Of a stretch of DNA of 64,000 nt, positions 10,846 through 23,811 are shown piece by piece (within the stretch, counting starts at the first letter, position 1; every line of letters starts with the position of its first letter). Made by a program: the position numbers and the translations under genes. The notes under the pieces were generated by a model. It saw nothing but the letters and a program-made list of their open reading frames with translations, searched no databases and was not told the DNA's origin. Source of the DNA: Sesamum alatum. Taxonomy: Eukaryota > Streptophyta > Magnoliopsida > Lamiales > Pedaliaceae. The stretch spans positions 42,487,702-42,551,701 of the forward strand of contig JACGWO010000002.1 of NCBI GenBank assembly GCA_034509735.1, read 5' to 3'.

Positions 10846-13800
10846 TTATGTTTTGAGTGAGTCTGAAGGATCTGACTCCAGTACCGGCACAATAGCAGAT
10901 GATAATTCTATGTGAGAAACCCTAACTGCACCAATTAGCCGCTCCGGCAACTCGTCGGTGGTGTTCGCCTGAGCAGTGGAGCAATTTAGACATTTATTAA
11001 ACAGCAAGATCAAACCAAATTTCCCATCTGAAACTTTTATCAAATTGACCCGTCTTTTTTTTTTTCTTTGTTAATATTTGCAACAACTATAAGACTCCTG
11101 TTTCTCAAATTTCATACAGATTTCTCAATGATGTATATGGCATAATGGCAACAAACTGAAGGATTTTTCTTAGTTCTATTTTAGTAACTCTAGTTTTTAA
11201 GCATTAGAATCAGACAAGCTCATAACATCTAGAATAACTAATGATCCTGATGCCCATCACACTAAGGCCTCGTTTACTTTGAGGGATCAGATTAAATCGT
11301 GATAGATTAATGATGTATAAAATGTAGGATGAGATTAAATTGTATCACTAATATTTTCATTTAAATAATCTATTTATCATGATTAATCATCTATTTACAT
11401 AAATGTAAGTAAACAAGAAATTGGGTTGGATCCTCACAAGTAAACAAGGCCTAACTAGGATGTCCAAGATCCTTTCACAAGGCTCAAGCAAGCACACGCA
11501 CAGACATCACGTATAACTTATAGATTATTACATCGCCAAGATATTTTTGGTACTTTTACTAGTTCTCTTTGCAGATTTTTCTCCCACCTTCACGTATGTC
11601 TTAGAAATAAATAGACATAAAAATCAAAAATTTCTCACTCAGAAGTAAATGTCATGAGATTTTATACTAAGCAGATACATGAGAGATCATCAAGTGGAGA
11701 TTCAAGTACCTGTACAAGAAAGGCCATGTCAACCACAAGTGTCGTAATAACGCCAATTACAAGCCCCAGGACTCCATTTGCCACCGTGGAAGAGCCAATA
11801 TCGACATCAATCTGCAGAAAAATAAGAAACAACAGAGGTTTGATCTCAGTGAACCTGACTCTTGCTCCATTGCCTATTTAAGTATATGTTAAAAGAACAC
11901 GAAAAATTCCCTACTTCCAGATACTTGGGACCACGGATATAGTTGCAATCAACTGCCTTCCCCAGTAAACAAGGTGTGCTGCCAACACTTTGACGTACAA
12001 TCCAAGAGCCCTACATGATTCATAGGAGTAATAAAAAGTCAAATGTGAAACTGGATGAAGTTACAAAGAAACAGGAACCAGTCTAGAAAAGGCAATCAAT
12101 TGGCACAGACGTTCCTCCAAAATATTTGGAAAGTTGGTACTTCCTAAAAGATGATCAACTAAGTCCCAATGGTGCAATCTAAAGGGTCCACATGCATGAT
12201 GTATAAAGGAGCACGTATGCATGCAATTTGCAAGCCTGCCTGAACAAAATGAATAACATGGCAAACAACAATATATACATAATGCGAGGCTAACTTATAT
12301 TTGATAGATGATTCTACCAAGTAATACTACAAAACATAAATAAAATGACAACAGACAAATATGATGAGAAATTTATTTTTCAAAAGTTGCTAATGGATAT
12401 GGACGGACTTCTGTTAAGATTCAATGCAAATAAACAACTTATCCCCTCTGCTTACAGAAAGAAAGGAGAAAGAGGATCCATGCTTTCTCTTCCTTCTACT
12501 CTTTTCCGTTTCTTGTTTTAACATATTTGCATCATATATCGGGAAAATCATTACAGCATGCACTATTAAGTAGGTTATTTCATATTGGTTACAGCATGAA
12601 TAATTGAGTAGGCTATTCTTGATCCCTAGATGATCTTTTAACAATGAGCCAAGATGCTAGACCTGGCCCCAAGAAGCAACAATAATCAGCCGCTCGAGCA
12701 ATCTGTTTATTTTCAAACTTTAACATTATGTTTGATGGTTGGATTTAGTGACGAAACACTGAGTATGTTTTCCTCACTTCTTTGTGGTAGTAGTTCCTGC
12801 TTCAATTTCTGGTATTTCCTTTTCCTTCTCCCTTTCAAACTCCAAGCTTCAAACATAACATAAAGGAAAAATAGCAAAACTGAAAAAAAGTCAAGCACAT
12901 AATTATTTTTACACAACAGCCTGCTCAAAAACATATCTAATAGCGTCTTATGTATAAGAGGCGTGTATACAGGTCTACTTGAAAACTCCCTTGTACAGAT
13001 AGATCACACTGTAATTATTGTAAAAAGTCTTAATCACTTGAACATTTATTTGTCATTAGGGATTAGTAGCTCCTTGTGAAATGGCACCAAAGTTCTCCTA
13101 GAAAAGGGAAAACGAAGAAAGATACCTTGGGTACTGATGGTATAAGCTTCAGTCTACTATTACGGAACTCGTCATCCCCGTCGACAAACCGTTGCAAGAG
13201 AGAACCTGGTACTAATTCCTTAGCCACAAAATAAAACACCATGCTGTAGTGCGTCGATCCAGGTACCTAGAAGAGTGAAAATTTATTGTCTTCGGGCCAC
13301 CAGATAAAATAATTAGAACGAAAATCAGCCGCATAATCAACTCACTTGCAGATTAAAAACAATAGAGAAGTGTCCTCTATCTGATGCAACCTAAAAGGAA
13401 AACACAAACAGTTGTCATTTGTAATAATCCAGAGTTACTATGAAACACTTGAAAGAGTTAATGAAAATGCAAAGATCTATTTTATTTGTATGATCAGAAA
13501 GGAGAGCAGATTAAAAGAAAGCAATGCAACCAAACATTGGAAACTTACTTGTGCAGCACACCCACGGCGTCTGGCAACATGATCCATTCTTTTAGTATCT
13601 TTGAACCAGTCTACAGCAACAAGATCCATAAGATGTTTACCTGCAGGAATCTTCCAAACATATGTTGCAGAAATTCTGTAAGATTAAGTCAATCAAATAT
13701 AGGTTGCCAAAAATACAGTCAGAATGTATCTGTACTAAGCCAGCAACAATTAATTACCTTTGATTTATCATAACAGAAACGCTTGCTACGAACTCTGAAG

Positions 13801-16800
13801 TTGTTTCCATCAGATAATGTCCAACAGTCACGAGCCTTGTCATGAGCATCACGGCGAAGGTTGCCAGAGAAAATGGACAAATCTATTTGGTCTTTATTTT
13901 CTTCTTCATAGGCTTCAATTTAGAAAGAGCATTGCAAAGTAAATAGCTTTTTTGTATCACTTAAATGATTCGATAACAATTTGCAACAAATCATTAAATT
14001 CAATATCTACCAGTTCTTTTGTCTTCAACCTCAATGGCAGATGGCAAAGCCTGTCAATGTTCATATGAAATTATAAGAAGAAAGATGAAGCGAACATAAG
14101 TAAACCTTAAAGTTATTCTAGAAGCATAAGGACAACATAAACCTCTTGATCAGCGCCCTGAAAATCTTCATCTTCATCAGAGTATTCATCCATCAGTACA
14201 GCATTTCTGTTTTCTGCATGTATTTGATCAAGTGAAGAAGTCCGATGATGAACAGAAGCTGACTGGAGTTTCTGACTCCTCTTTGAAGAACCGGATACTG
14301 ACGTCATATTGACCATAACAGGAATTCTGGGAGCTGCGGTCCTCTCATCAGTTTGAGAAAAGTATTCCCGCAATCCTGTAACAGTAGAAAAACTGAAAGC
14401 ATTACTACCCTTGGAGATAAAACCAAATTCATGCAGGATTATAATTGAGTAAAACATTATCCATAATACCAGTAAGGTCTCCATCTTGTGTTACAGATTC
14501 TAATAAGTAAACATTATCCATAATAACAGTAAGGAAAATTCTGGCTCTAACTCACTAATTGGTTTCTACAATCACCATTTTCCACCTACAATGTCATTCT
14601 ACTGAGAGCAAGAATGGTGACCATTTTAATTTAGGTTTTGTCTGCAACTATTAAGCCAAACAATACATGAAAAAACCACCAGTAAAACCAAACAGATTAG
14701 TGTTTACCTACTAACACCAGGGAGAATTTGGTAAAATGAACAACAAAGAACATTCGAGAATGGATGCGGAAGGGAAAACCATGTCATTATTTAAATATCC
14801 AAATATAACAAATAAAAGTAAATCCATAAATTCACATGAGAAGACCTAATTTATAAAGAAGTATAAATCAAACCATAAGATCTCACCAGCAACACTATTC
14901 AGTATCTGAAGAAGACAATGTTGCTGAAATGATGAAATATAACCCACTCCCCAGCCTTTTAGATCAATCTGCATAAGATGCTGGACTTGTGTTCTGGGCC
15001 TCCCATTATGAGGTTTCAGTGGTGAAATATTGAACCCTCCACCTAAAGATAGAAGGCGAGCTTTTAGCATGGCTAGAATATATAGTGAAGAATATGAACA
15101 GATTTATTCCTCTTGACGACAGATTTCGAGAAGAGAAAAAAAAATGTTAAGGGAACTTTTACTTAATATAGCATTAAAGCTCAGTTGAATTTACTTTCAA
15201 TATGAGCTCGCACATATCCAGGTTGCGGACCACAATTTTCATGCTCCCTAGAACGAAATAACACAACTGCACCGGTGACAAATGTAAAAAGGTGAGAGTT
15301 GTACGCTGCAAACTAAAATACACAGCACATAAACAGAAGGAAAGCCATTCAACATTTACCATAACTCCCATCATCATTTCGACGCCAGTAGCGAACATAG
15401 CAGAGGTCACGAGGCCAAACAAACCTGTAATAGTTTGCAATCAAATAAATGACTCCTAATGCCACAAAATATATATAACATCCAAGTATATGAATATATT
15501 TGAAAATATACATGCATTTCTTTTGGTGACAGAAGTTACATCTTTCAATAGGAAGCAGACCATTTCACCACCAGAAAACTAGCACAACAGTAAATACAAA
15601 AGAAGTGAAGAGATTGATCAAGCCTATTTGCAAAACAATATCAGATATCATGGCCACATAAACTAGACACTCCATATGCAGTGGTGATCCTCTACTTGCA
15701 CCTCGAGCAAATGAATAACTTGTACCCCATTACGCTTTAAGGTTGAAGTAACATAGGCACAGAAAAAACAAATAACACTAACATGAATTGATCAAATGAT
15801 CATACTCAAGTACAATATCCCTCCAGAAACAGCTTATCTACACTCTACAGTTAAGCCCTTAGTCTAATAATGATTTGAATCACCAAATTTGGTATCACTG
15901 AGAAAATGGAATGGAGAAATTCAAATATTAAAACAAATTAGAAAAGAAAACTATGATAAAGATACATTACGTCGGAAACCAGTCTAATTGAAGCCTGTGG
16001 TACAGTATAGCTGTATGGCCATCTACTTCTTCAACTAAGCTACCGTACTGGAAACTGCAATCCCATCTATAGACATCATAGACATTTGTTAGAAGTGAAT
16101 AACACAGATTGCGGTTCTAATCTGTACATTCCACAAACATGAATTGTGCGAAGATGTATTTTTGCATGCTGCAACATAACAAAGTACTCAAAAATAATAA
16201 CTGAAAAGAAAAGGACAAAAAGCTTTAATCAAGCCAATGGAAGAAATTCAGACTAAGAAACGCAATAAAGGTTTTTCATTATTAGGAATCTCCTTCAAGA
16301 AGACATAGGAATCAGCCTGTGTTTATGTTTTCATTTTCAGTTTTAAGGGGAAAATATGTGTTTCCAATTTTGTATAGGTTTTCGTGTGAAAATGAGAATA
16401 TGTTTGGATTAGTTAATGAGATTGTGTTTTATATTGAAGAGTGGTGTCAAATCAATATATTTTTAATGAGAATACATATAAACAAACATGTTTTCACTTT
16501 AATTATGAAAACATAAACAAACAGCTGATAAGTTTTTAAAAAATATTACCTATTACGGATCACTTTCAACATACAAAGAGATGCACAAAAAAATTGGATT
16601 TCGAAAGTAAATGTTCATCCGCAGTATATTGAAACCTACTCGCATCTTGTTGCATCCATGCTCATTACTAGTTCAAATATTTCTTCACAGGAAGCCTCCA
16701 CTACCCCAACAGCTTTCATTGCTCTGGTACAGCTCTTCGGCTACATATATAAAGACTATATGAGGAATACACTTTAAGATATCCAGAGTCAATCTGTACA

Positions 16801-19800
16801 GAGAGAATATTATATGAACTTACAAGAAAATCCACTTCAAGAAGCTCCTCAAAAATCCGAAGACCTAAAACTCGACATAAAGAAAATGAGAAATCAAGAT
16901 AATGCCACGTTATAAAACAATTCCCATAAAGAAAATTATTTTTCAAGATACATGTAATAATATACGAAGTAATGAGTGCGACACGAAGGTGTATGCATAG
17001 TAAATTAGTCATTCTATTTATTTGAAATTCTTATTAATATACTATTTCAAAATTGGATAGCCCAAAGGAAATATTGAAGGGGGTGGAAATTAGTGAGGAA
17101 AGGGTACAGATACATATAAGTTGGATAGAGAAATGAGGGAAATTTTGAACTTGAAAACAAAGACAGAGAAAATGGAGAAGAGAACTAGCTATAGCCTAAA
17201 AACACCAAATTTAACCCTCTTTAATTATGCAAGAGTATAAATATTATCACAGGCCAACCACTAAAGGTTCACAGGATTTCACCCTCCACCCCATCCATCA
17301 AAAATTATAATAAATTAGGAACATCGACTGACCATTTTGGCACTGGAGAAGGCGCCAATACTTCCTCGAAAATGCCTGACTGCTAGAATTCTGATTAGCC
17401 AAATCAGAATCTAATTCCTTCGTCCAATCCAAAACAGCTTCAGGGGGCCCTGCCACACGAAAGTTGGTTATAAAGTTTCAGTAAGATCACAACAAATCCA
17501 CAGAACCCAAGAGGCAAGGTAGATAGGGAAGACCATTTCCAATAGTTGTTCTGCGTGCCAAATTTGGACGAGCATCATCTTCATCTTCTGCAGCACTAAA
17601 CCTGCAGTGGAAAAAGGATCAAGCAAAGCAAAACTAGATCAAGCATCATAGTTGCTTATAAGCACTTTGATAAATAGCCCAAACTCTAACCAACCAAGTT
17701 TTTCCAATTCTAGAAAAGCAAATTACTTGATGAAAGATAGTAGAACAAACGTATCTTTTGCATGAAAAAGCTTACAAATGCCCCATTTTACTCTCAGTTT
17801 ATTATTTCCACAACAGCTTTGGTAAAAAACCTTCACTAATATTAGACAAATAATACTTACTGACTCTCGTGATCTGATGATGAAGCATTCCTCCCACTAT
17901 CCATTCCTGACTTATATTCAAAAGAATGGTATTTGTTACCATTTGCTTGTGACTCTTGATGCTGCATGTCATCAACACTTGTTGGTTATTTGTCAACCAA
18001 AACACAAAATTCAAGCAAAAGATTACTTTACTGCATGCAGTAAGGAAAATTCACTTCCAGAATTGCATGATAGTCAATACTAGGGGGTAACAACAAGATA
18101 AGAAAACCTGGTCGATAACAGATTCAATTTTTTCTTTCCAAATGAGTGCCTCCTGAATGTTGAAAGCTGCCATCTGGAACAAGGAATACCAATATGTCAA
18201 ATAGGTTGAACGCTCAATATAAATGTCCAGCAGGCAGCAATATTTTAAATGAGAGTTCGATGAGAAACCTGAAAATGTAATGGATCAAAAAGGAATTCTG
18301 ATGCTTGTGCTCAGGCTTAGATGTCTAACATGCTGTTCATCTATTGTTATAATCATCCATAGTCCTTGTCAACTTTATTAACTTTCTTGAGATTTGAAAA
18401 CTTGGGGCCACAATCATCCCTTATTAACATTTCAAGATTGAATACCAAACAAGCTGGAAATGTCATGGGCATTCCTTTGAAGAAATGCTCCATGGTTAAG
18501 CCAACACCACCTTACTTTATACATATAACCTTTTGGGATTCCTAATACAGTTTCTCAGCAAATGATGTTCATGAAATACATGTCCTGTCTATTCTATTAC
18601 ATGGGAGAATACAACCAACTGCTTTATCCAAATAGCAGATTTTACTTGTATTATGTTCATCAGTATTCTTTTGTTCTGTTGACAGTAGCTTTAAGTTTCT
18701 ATTCACATACCAAAAAGACTTCTTTGGGCGCTGTTACACAAACTAAATGACTAGAAAACATTAAATACAGAAAGCAAGACCAGAATTTACATATATATAT
18801 ATATATAGGAGATGCAGTAGAAATTTGAATTCAGAAATAATGACACCAAGATATATCGCAATAATAACAATGGCTCAACTTAACTACTTCTAGGGAAAAT
18901 GAAGATGCAGAAAGTAAAATTAATGGAGGGAATATCATAAATGAGATCTCTTCTGCCTGTATAGTCAAACAAAGGCTCATTACTTCTAACGTGCACAAAT
19001 ACATGCATGGAAAATAATATTATGCATAAAGATCTCTTGTCAACGTGCAAGCAAATACAAATCTTAACAAGAACAAGAATTGGAAATGTGACTAAATGCA
19101 AACAGAACGCACCGTAATGCGATGGTACTTCTCTTTCTTGTTGTAAACAGACAAAACATAAACCATCTGCGGAAAATCAGAGCTTGTAAATATAGGCGCA
19201 AGAAGGAAAATGTCTCAACTGTTTCTATCAATAGAACATATTACTATCACAGACATCTACTATCAACTTTACTTCAGTTTAGCAAAAAGAATTTCAGCCT
19301 AACAGCATAAACTTGGTGCATTCATGCCGATAAAGAACACGCTCCACAAATAGCCAAGGAAGCTGGAGTTATTATTTCATAAATGAGTGCTTTTTACTAG
19401 TTATATAATTAATCAAGGCACTAAAAAATCATATATTGAATTGAGATCTCCTTTCCTATCAATATTCACCAAGGATAAATGAGGTAAACAAAGTGAAACA
19501 GATTAAGAGCTAGTGATATATTTTTAGCAAAGGCGTGAATTTTCCAATATCCTATCAACAAAATGAACTATAAGAGCGTTACAATATTAAAATAACTCAA
19601 GTAAGGATAAGTTGAACTAGATCATCCCAACAATAAATAGACCACTCCCAGTTTTGTTGATCACAGTTAAGAATAAAACAGTCATCACGATTTCAACATG
19701 TCAAAATATCATAAGGTACAACTTGGCAAGGGAATAGAAAGATAACAAAGGTCAATTGTAGCTCACATGTCCATGATGAGTCTTCAATCCTCGGTCCTCC

Positions 19801-20283
19801 ACCCTACAGTTTCCATCTATGAGAAGAGTCTTGATTGGCACCTTACCACAGAAGAAGAAGGGACGACAGAAAATATTATTTTGCAGCACTACTTTCCTTT
19901 TAGAAAGAGAAAACATAATGCATAACTTAAAACCGTATCAGCTAGCTCATAGAATTTCTTTTTTTATTTGAACCACATAAAGGAAGCAATTTCTACTTGA
20001 TTCATTAACATACTTGCCCATTAGCAGAGAAAGATTAAATTCATCGAACACAACTAATAGTCTCATCTCATACTCCCTAAAACAAATTGTCAATACGCAA
20101 GAGGTCCAAAACTAAATAAAAAGGAGCATTTACCACATTGTCTTGCGGCTTCTTCTTGTAATAGGCCAGCAATCTAGACTCAAGCACAAAATATCGCATG
20201 TGAATAAACGATCTCCCAATCTTCCTGCGTCCATACCTGACCATCCATCCTTCATAAACCACCTTCGGATTCGACATCTCCAC
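10846..20283 (-). CDS. EDR2: ENHANCED DISEASE RESISTANCE 2 (PH-START-DUF1336 protein), 22 exons
   Basis: Minus-strand exons: 20134-20283, 19767-19841, 19113-19166, 18108-18173, 17861-17961, 17534-17601, 17333-17449, 16824-16864, 16640-16740, 15971-16066, 15360-15424, 15195-15266, 14887-15042, 14143-14375, 14011-14050, 13758-13912, 13549-13650, 13346-13390, 13126-13266, 11915-12010, 11710-11811, 10846-10968. Phases close throughout and give 732 aa, close to the known EDR2 size. The PH domain (VVYEGWMVRYGRRKIGRS...) covers about residues 7-115. A START domain follows (FEELLEVDFL ... DLKGWGVGYISSFQQHCLLQ). The DUF1336/EDR2-C domain is at the C-terminus (CWTLSDGNNFRVRSK ... SVGSTPCLLGKAVDCNYIRG). 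In Arabidopsis EDR2 binds phosphatidylinositol-4-phosphate and negatively regulates powdery-mildew defence and cell death. The acceptor before 13650 (TTTGGAAG) has a poor pyrimidine tract but is the only one that keeps KIPAGKHLMDL. Confidence 0.95.
11266..11451. mobile_element. Tourist-like MITE (PIF/Harbinger type) in the last EDR2 intron
   Basis: Terminal inverted repeats GGCCTCGTTTACTTTGAGGGATC and its imperfect complement (...GGATCCTCACAAGTAAACAAGGCC) bound a 186-bp AT-rich segment. The flanking trinucleotide TAA is duplicated (11263-11265 and 11452-11454), as expected for PIF/Harbinger insertions. The element sits within the 741-bp intron 10969-11709. Confidence 0.75.
16316..16523. mobile_element. 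MITE-like element in an EDR2 intron
   Basis: The left end 'CCTGTGTTTATGTTTTCATTTTCAG' pairs with the right end 'GAAAACATAAACAAACAG'. Related text occurs at 47850-48005 and, inverted, at 48110-48320 ('ttttatattgaattgtggcgttaaattaatatattttcaatgaaaatat' matches the interior here). About 200 bp; the superfamily is not clear. Confidence 0.5.
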
Positions 20284-21330
20284 CTAATTGCACAAACTTT
20301 CCACCAAATCCCCTCAGTCGCTGCAAGTCTTCTTCTTATTAATTTCGAAACAATGCTTTTGTATACTCCTCAAAGTTCAAGCAAAAAATACAAAGTTTGT
20401 CGAAATTCCGGAAGGTCAGAACTCATCACTTCCCGGAACTTCACAAAACCTACGCCGCCGCCAATGGATCAGTCACCGTTGAAACAAAGGAAAAGAACTC
20501 CGATCTTTCAAAAATTCAAAAAAAAAAGTAAAATAAGAAAAGTAAATCGCCTAACTCAGAAACACCAATCTCTCAACTTCGGAAACACTTCAAACTGAAA
20601 AATCAATCACATCCACACAAAATTGACCACAATTCCTCCTCAAACACCGGCGATCTGCTTCAGCAAAATCCTGAAACGCCGAAATTTCACAGAGTTACAA
20701 AAAGCGAGACAAATCAAAGCAGAGAGACTCCGCTTCCAAGTGCAAGCTCGTAGATACACACAAGCACGTCATACACGAGAAAAAAGTACTCAACACATAT
20801 AATGAATAAATAAAACAGGTTTTACGCATAGAGAGAGAAAGAAAGAGAGATGGAGAGAGAGTGGAGCTACATTAGTGACGCTCGTGTCAGAATCTTCACA
20901 ATTCACCACTCCACCAAAATTAATACACCACCAAATCCATAAATAAATGTTCACACCAATAAACATATACACATAGAGAGAGAGAGAAAGGGAATTTAAA
21001 CTTTACAGTTAACAGTAAAGTGATCTGAATTTCCAGGCCGCTGAATTATATAACACAGCAGTAGAAAACGCCGGCAAGTCCAGGCAGAGTTTGAAAAGCA
21101 GAGGAAGAAAAGAAAAACGAAAACTATATTTTATAATATATATATATATATATATATATTTCGGGTATTTCTTTATTTTTAATTTTATTTGCTTAAAGGT
21201 TGGGAATAGCTGTGGGATTATCAAAATAAAATAGTTTTAAAAATTGGGCTGGAGAGTGGACTGGACAGGTCTGTGGGGATTGAACTTAGTCTCACAATGG
21301 GGTTCTTTTAAAAAAAATATAATAATGAAT
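20284..21330 (-). promoter_or_regulatory. EDR2 5' leader and promoter region
   Basis: This is the 1-kb upstream flank of the EDR2 ATG (20283) on the minus strand. It contains short GA tracts near 20828-20860 and 20976-20991 and a (TA)n run near 21131-21162. The leader may contain an intron, but no splice pair can be fixed without transcripts. No other gene is evident. Confidence 0.4.
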
Positions 21331-21962
21331 AAAAACCAACTTAGAGGTTATTCCCATAATAAAAAATTAGTGTTGCGGTGCAAGTAATTGTCCTTTGTGA
21401 GTAAAAATAGGATTATATTTTTATATTAGTATATATATATGACTGAGTCGACGTGGCACGTCGTCCCTGCATGCATATAATAAATAATCTTTTGCATTTT
21501 AAAGTATATTATAAATAAGAAAAGTATATATACATCATCATATCACATTCGAAAGCAAAAAGAAATAAGTAAATAAATTAAAAAAACCAACTTAAAGGTA
21601 TTATTGGCATAATAAAAAATTGGTGTCGCAATATAAGTAGTTGTCCTTTTGCGAGTAAAAAATGAGATTTTTTTAATATTAGTATAGATTAAAAAAAGAA
21701 AGAAATAAAGAAATAAAATAAAGCAACTTAGAGTATTATTGGCATAACAAAAATTGATGTTGCGGTGTAAGTAACTGTTCTTAACGAGTAAAAGCGGGAT
21801 TTTCTTTTATAATAGTACAGAAGTATAGATTTCAAAAAAACAAGAAAAAAAAAAACTAACTTACGGGTATTATTGGCGTAACAAAAATTAATGTCGCAGT
21901 GCGAGTAACCGCTCTTTGTGAGTAATAAATGAATTTTTCCTTTTATAATTGTATAGATATAA
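21331..21962 (+). repeat. Degenerate tandem repeat, four copies of about 110 bp
   Basis: Copies begin near 21331, 21581, 21721 and 21851. Each carries the same order of words: AACTTA-AGGTATTATTGGCATAA, then AAAATT-TGTTGCGGTG, AAGTA-TTGTCCTT, GCGAGTAAAA, and ends ATAGTATAGAT. Copies 2-4 are spaced about 130-140 bp; between copies 1 and 2 about 140 bp of unrelated sequence is inserted. No coding potential. It lies upstream of the EDR2 promoter. Confidence 0.7.
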
Positions 21963-22510
21963 AAACGGTATTCATATGATTATAGCAATATTTTAATAAA
22001 TAGAGCGTGAATGAGTAATATATCGATTAGATCAATATATCAATACTAGTAAGAACTACGGAATAATAAATAATAATAAACTCACGTAGAATAATACAAA
22101 CACTCAAATATCTCGTAAACTCGAACCAATAACATTAAACTAGCTAATAGGACGTCAATCTTAATCACTGGTGCAAGATATCATCACTTATGCTTATATT
22201 TTAAAGTTGCTGAAACGGAAAACGATTTGGAAATATAATATGGTTGAATTAGCAACTGGGAAGGAATTGAATAAAGTAGTAAGTAGTTCGAATTCAATGG
22301 ACCACAGTTCATCTGCATCCATCGAGCCCAGCCAGCTTGTCGCGACGCACAATGGCAATGATTGCGTCAACATCTGAATTTTCATTTCAGAAATTCTTAA
22401 AAACCTCGCACGTTCCATGTCCACATTCGCCCCCTTTTCGGCACTAACATTTCCTTTTACTTCCTTCCTTTCCCATCTTTGTTTCTTCCCCATAGTCCAA
22501 AAAATAAAAC

Positions 22511-23171
22511 GTAAATTATAATGAACTTTCTCGAAATATATTTTCTATTATTTGAAAAATATTAATGTTTTTTTTATGTTTGATGAAATTATATAATTTT
22601 TAAGTAAAAATCTGAATTATCAACTTCGCCCTTATTTCTTTTAAAATTAAAAATATATATATAAAATTCGGATGAGGTGGATGGAATAATAAAATTTCCA
22701 CTTAGTCTGTAAAAAAAATTCATAGTTCACAATGACATTTTTATTAATTCATCACAAAAAAAAATAAAAAATAAAAATTTAAATAAACTAACATATTAGG
22801 CTAGTTGTTGAAGAACGTTAAAATCGATGGATCAATTTTCCAAACAACGAAATGGTATTTGTGTTAATGAGGCTTAGTTCAGTTGGCGAAGCTGAGGCCA
22901 CATGATCCTAGAGGCTATGGGTTCGAATCCCCTGCGTGGGATGATTTGTTTGTACTGTATAGTAGATTTATTTGTTATTGTAACAGTAAGATGTTAGTTT
23001 ATGTGATATTGTCGATATGATTGTTGTATTTGTCTCTCTCCAATATTGATACGGACAAGACTGATTGTAATCGTTTTATTTCAATTAATAAAAATCCATC
23101 GCTTCCAACTCAAAAAAACGAAATGGTACTTGTAATTATATTTAATTTTTAGCAGTTGATTGTAATTTACC
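22511..23171. mobile_element. Foldback element split by a SINE
   Basis: The left arm begins GTAAATTATAATGAACTTTC and contains 'attatttgaaaaatattaatg'. The right arm ends '...tgtaattatatttaat...gattgtaatttac'. The SINE at 22863-23116 and its target duplication interrupt the right arm. Without the SINE and one duplication the element would be about 390 bp, in line with copies at 1506-1934 and 50644-51061. Confidence 0.6.
22863..23116 (+). mobile_element. tRNA-derived SINE with 17-bp target site duplication (copy 1)
   Basis: The head contains an A-box-like GGCTTAGTTCAGTTGG (22871-22886) and a B box GGGTTCGAATCCC (22918-22930), the internal pol III promoter of tRNA-derived SINEs. The body is unrelated to a tRNA and ends in a short A-rich tail. 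Direct repeats AACGAAATGGTATTTGT (22846-22862) and AACGAAATGGTACTTGT (23117-23133) flank it with one mismatch. A second copy lies at 48446-48706 on the other strand. It is not a functional tRNA gene because the 3' acceptor half is absent. Confidence 0.85.
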
Positions 23172-23299
23172 AAAAATAAAATAAATACCATGACGTAATT
23201 AACATAATAATTATTCACACACCTTGCATACAGAACACCGAGCATAATATGAATTTAACCTTTTTTTTCTATTATAAACTAGCGTGTCCCAAAAAAATA

Positions 23300-23540
23300 G
23301 GATAAATGCAATTTACCTATCTGTGATATAAGAAATGAGCAAAATCCCCTTGTAAAAAAATAATTAGCAAATTACCCCCTGTGATCTTAAAATGAAGTAA
23401 ATTATCCTCTTGTGTTTTCCCTTGATAGGAGCGTAATTTGCTTCATTTTTCAAAACACAGGGAGATAATTTGCTAATTATTTTTTCACAGAGGATTTTTC
23501 CCTTATTTCTTATATCACATGGGGTAAATTGTATTTATCC
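23300..23540. mobile_element. Foldback element, GGATAAATTGCA family
   Basis: The left end GGATAAATGCAATTTACC and right end ...GGGTAAATTGTATTTATCC are inverse. The arms run the full 120 bp each, with 'ataagaaatgagcaaaatcccc', 'aattagcaaattacccc' and their complements, so the whole 241 bp can fold into one hairpin. It is very close to 29952-30189. A target duplication is not clear. Confidence 0.8.
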
Positions 23541-23811
23541 CCAAATAATATATTGGTCTTTTAACTTGATTATAGGGGTTAGCGTTTGCCGACAGATCTA
23601 GTCCAGTGTTATAATCCAAGAAACATACGCATAAGTTTTTATATTTTCATGTTTTTATGGTAATAATGATTTTTTCTAGTAAATTAATTATATTTGTTAT
23701 TATATTATTTAAATTTCAATCATAAAATATTCATCAAATTAATTTTCAATGACTCTTAGCGATTTATAATTCATCAATACTTATTACTGATGTGAACAAA
23801 CATTTATTATA

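Noticed and set aside
13486..13773. Plus-strand gene in the EDR2 region
   Set aside because: It overlaps three conserved EDR2 exons on the other strand and has no domain.
22863..22935. tRNA gene
   Set aside because: A and B boxes are present but the cloverleaf cannot be completed, the 3' acceptor half is missing, and the unit is flanked by a target duplication. It is the head of a SINE.
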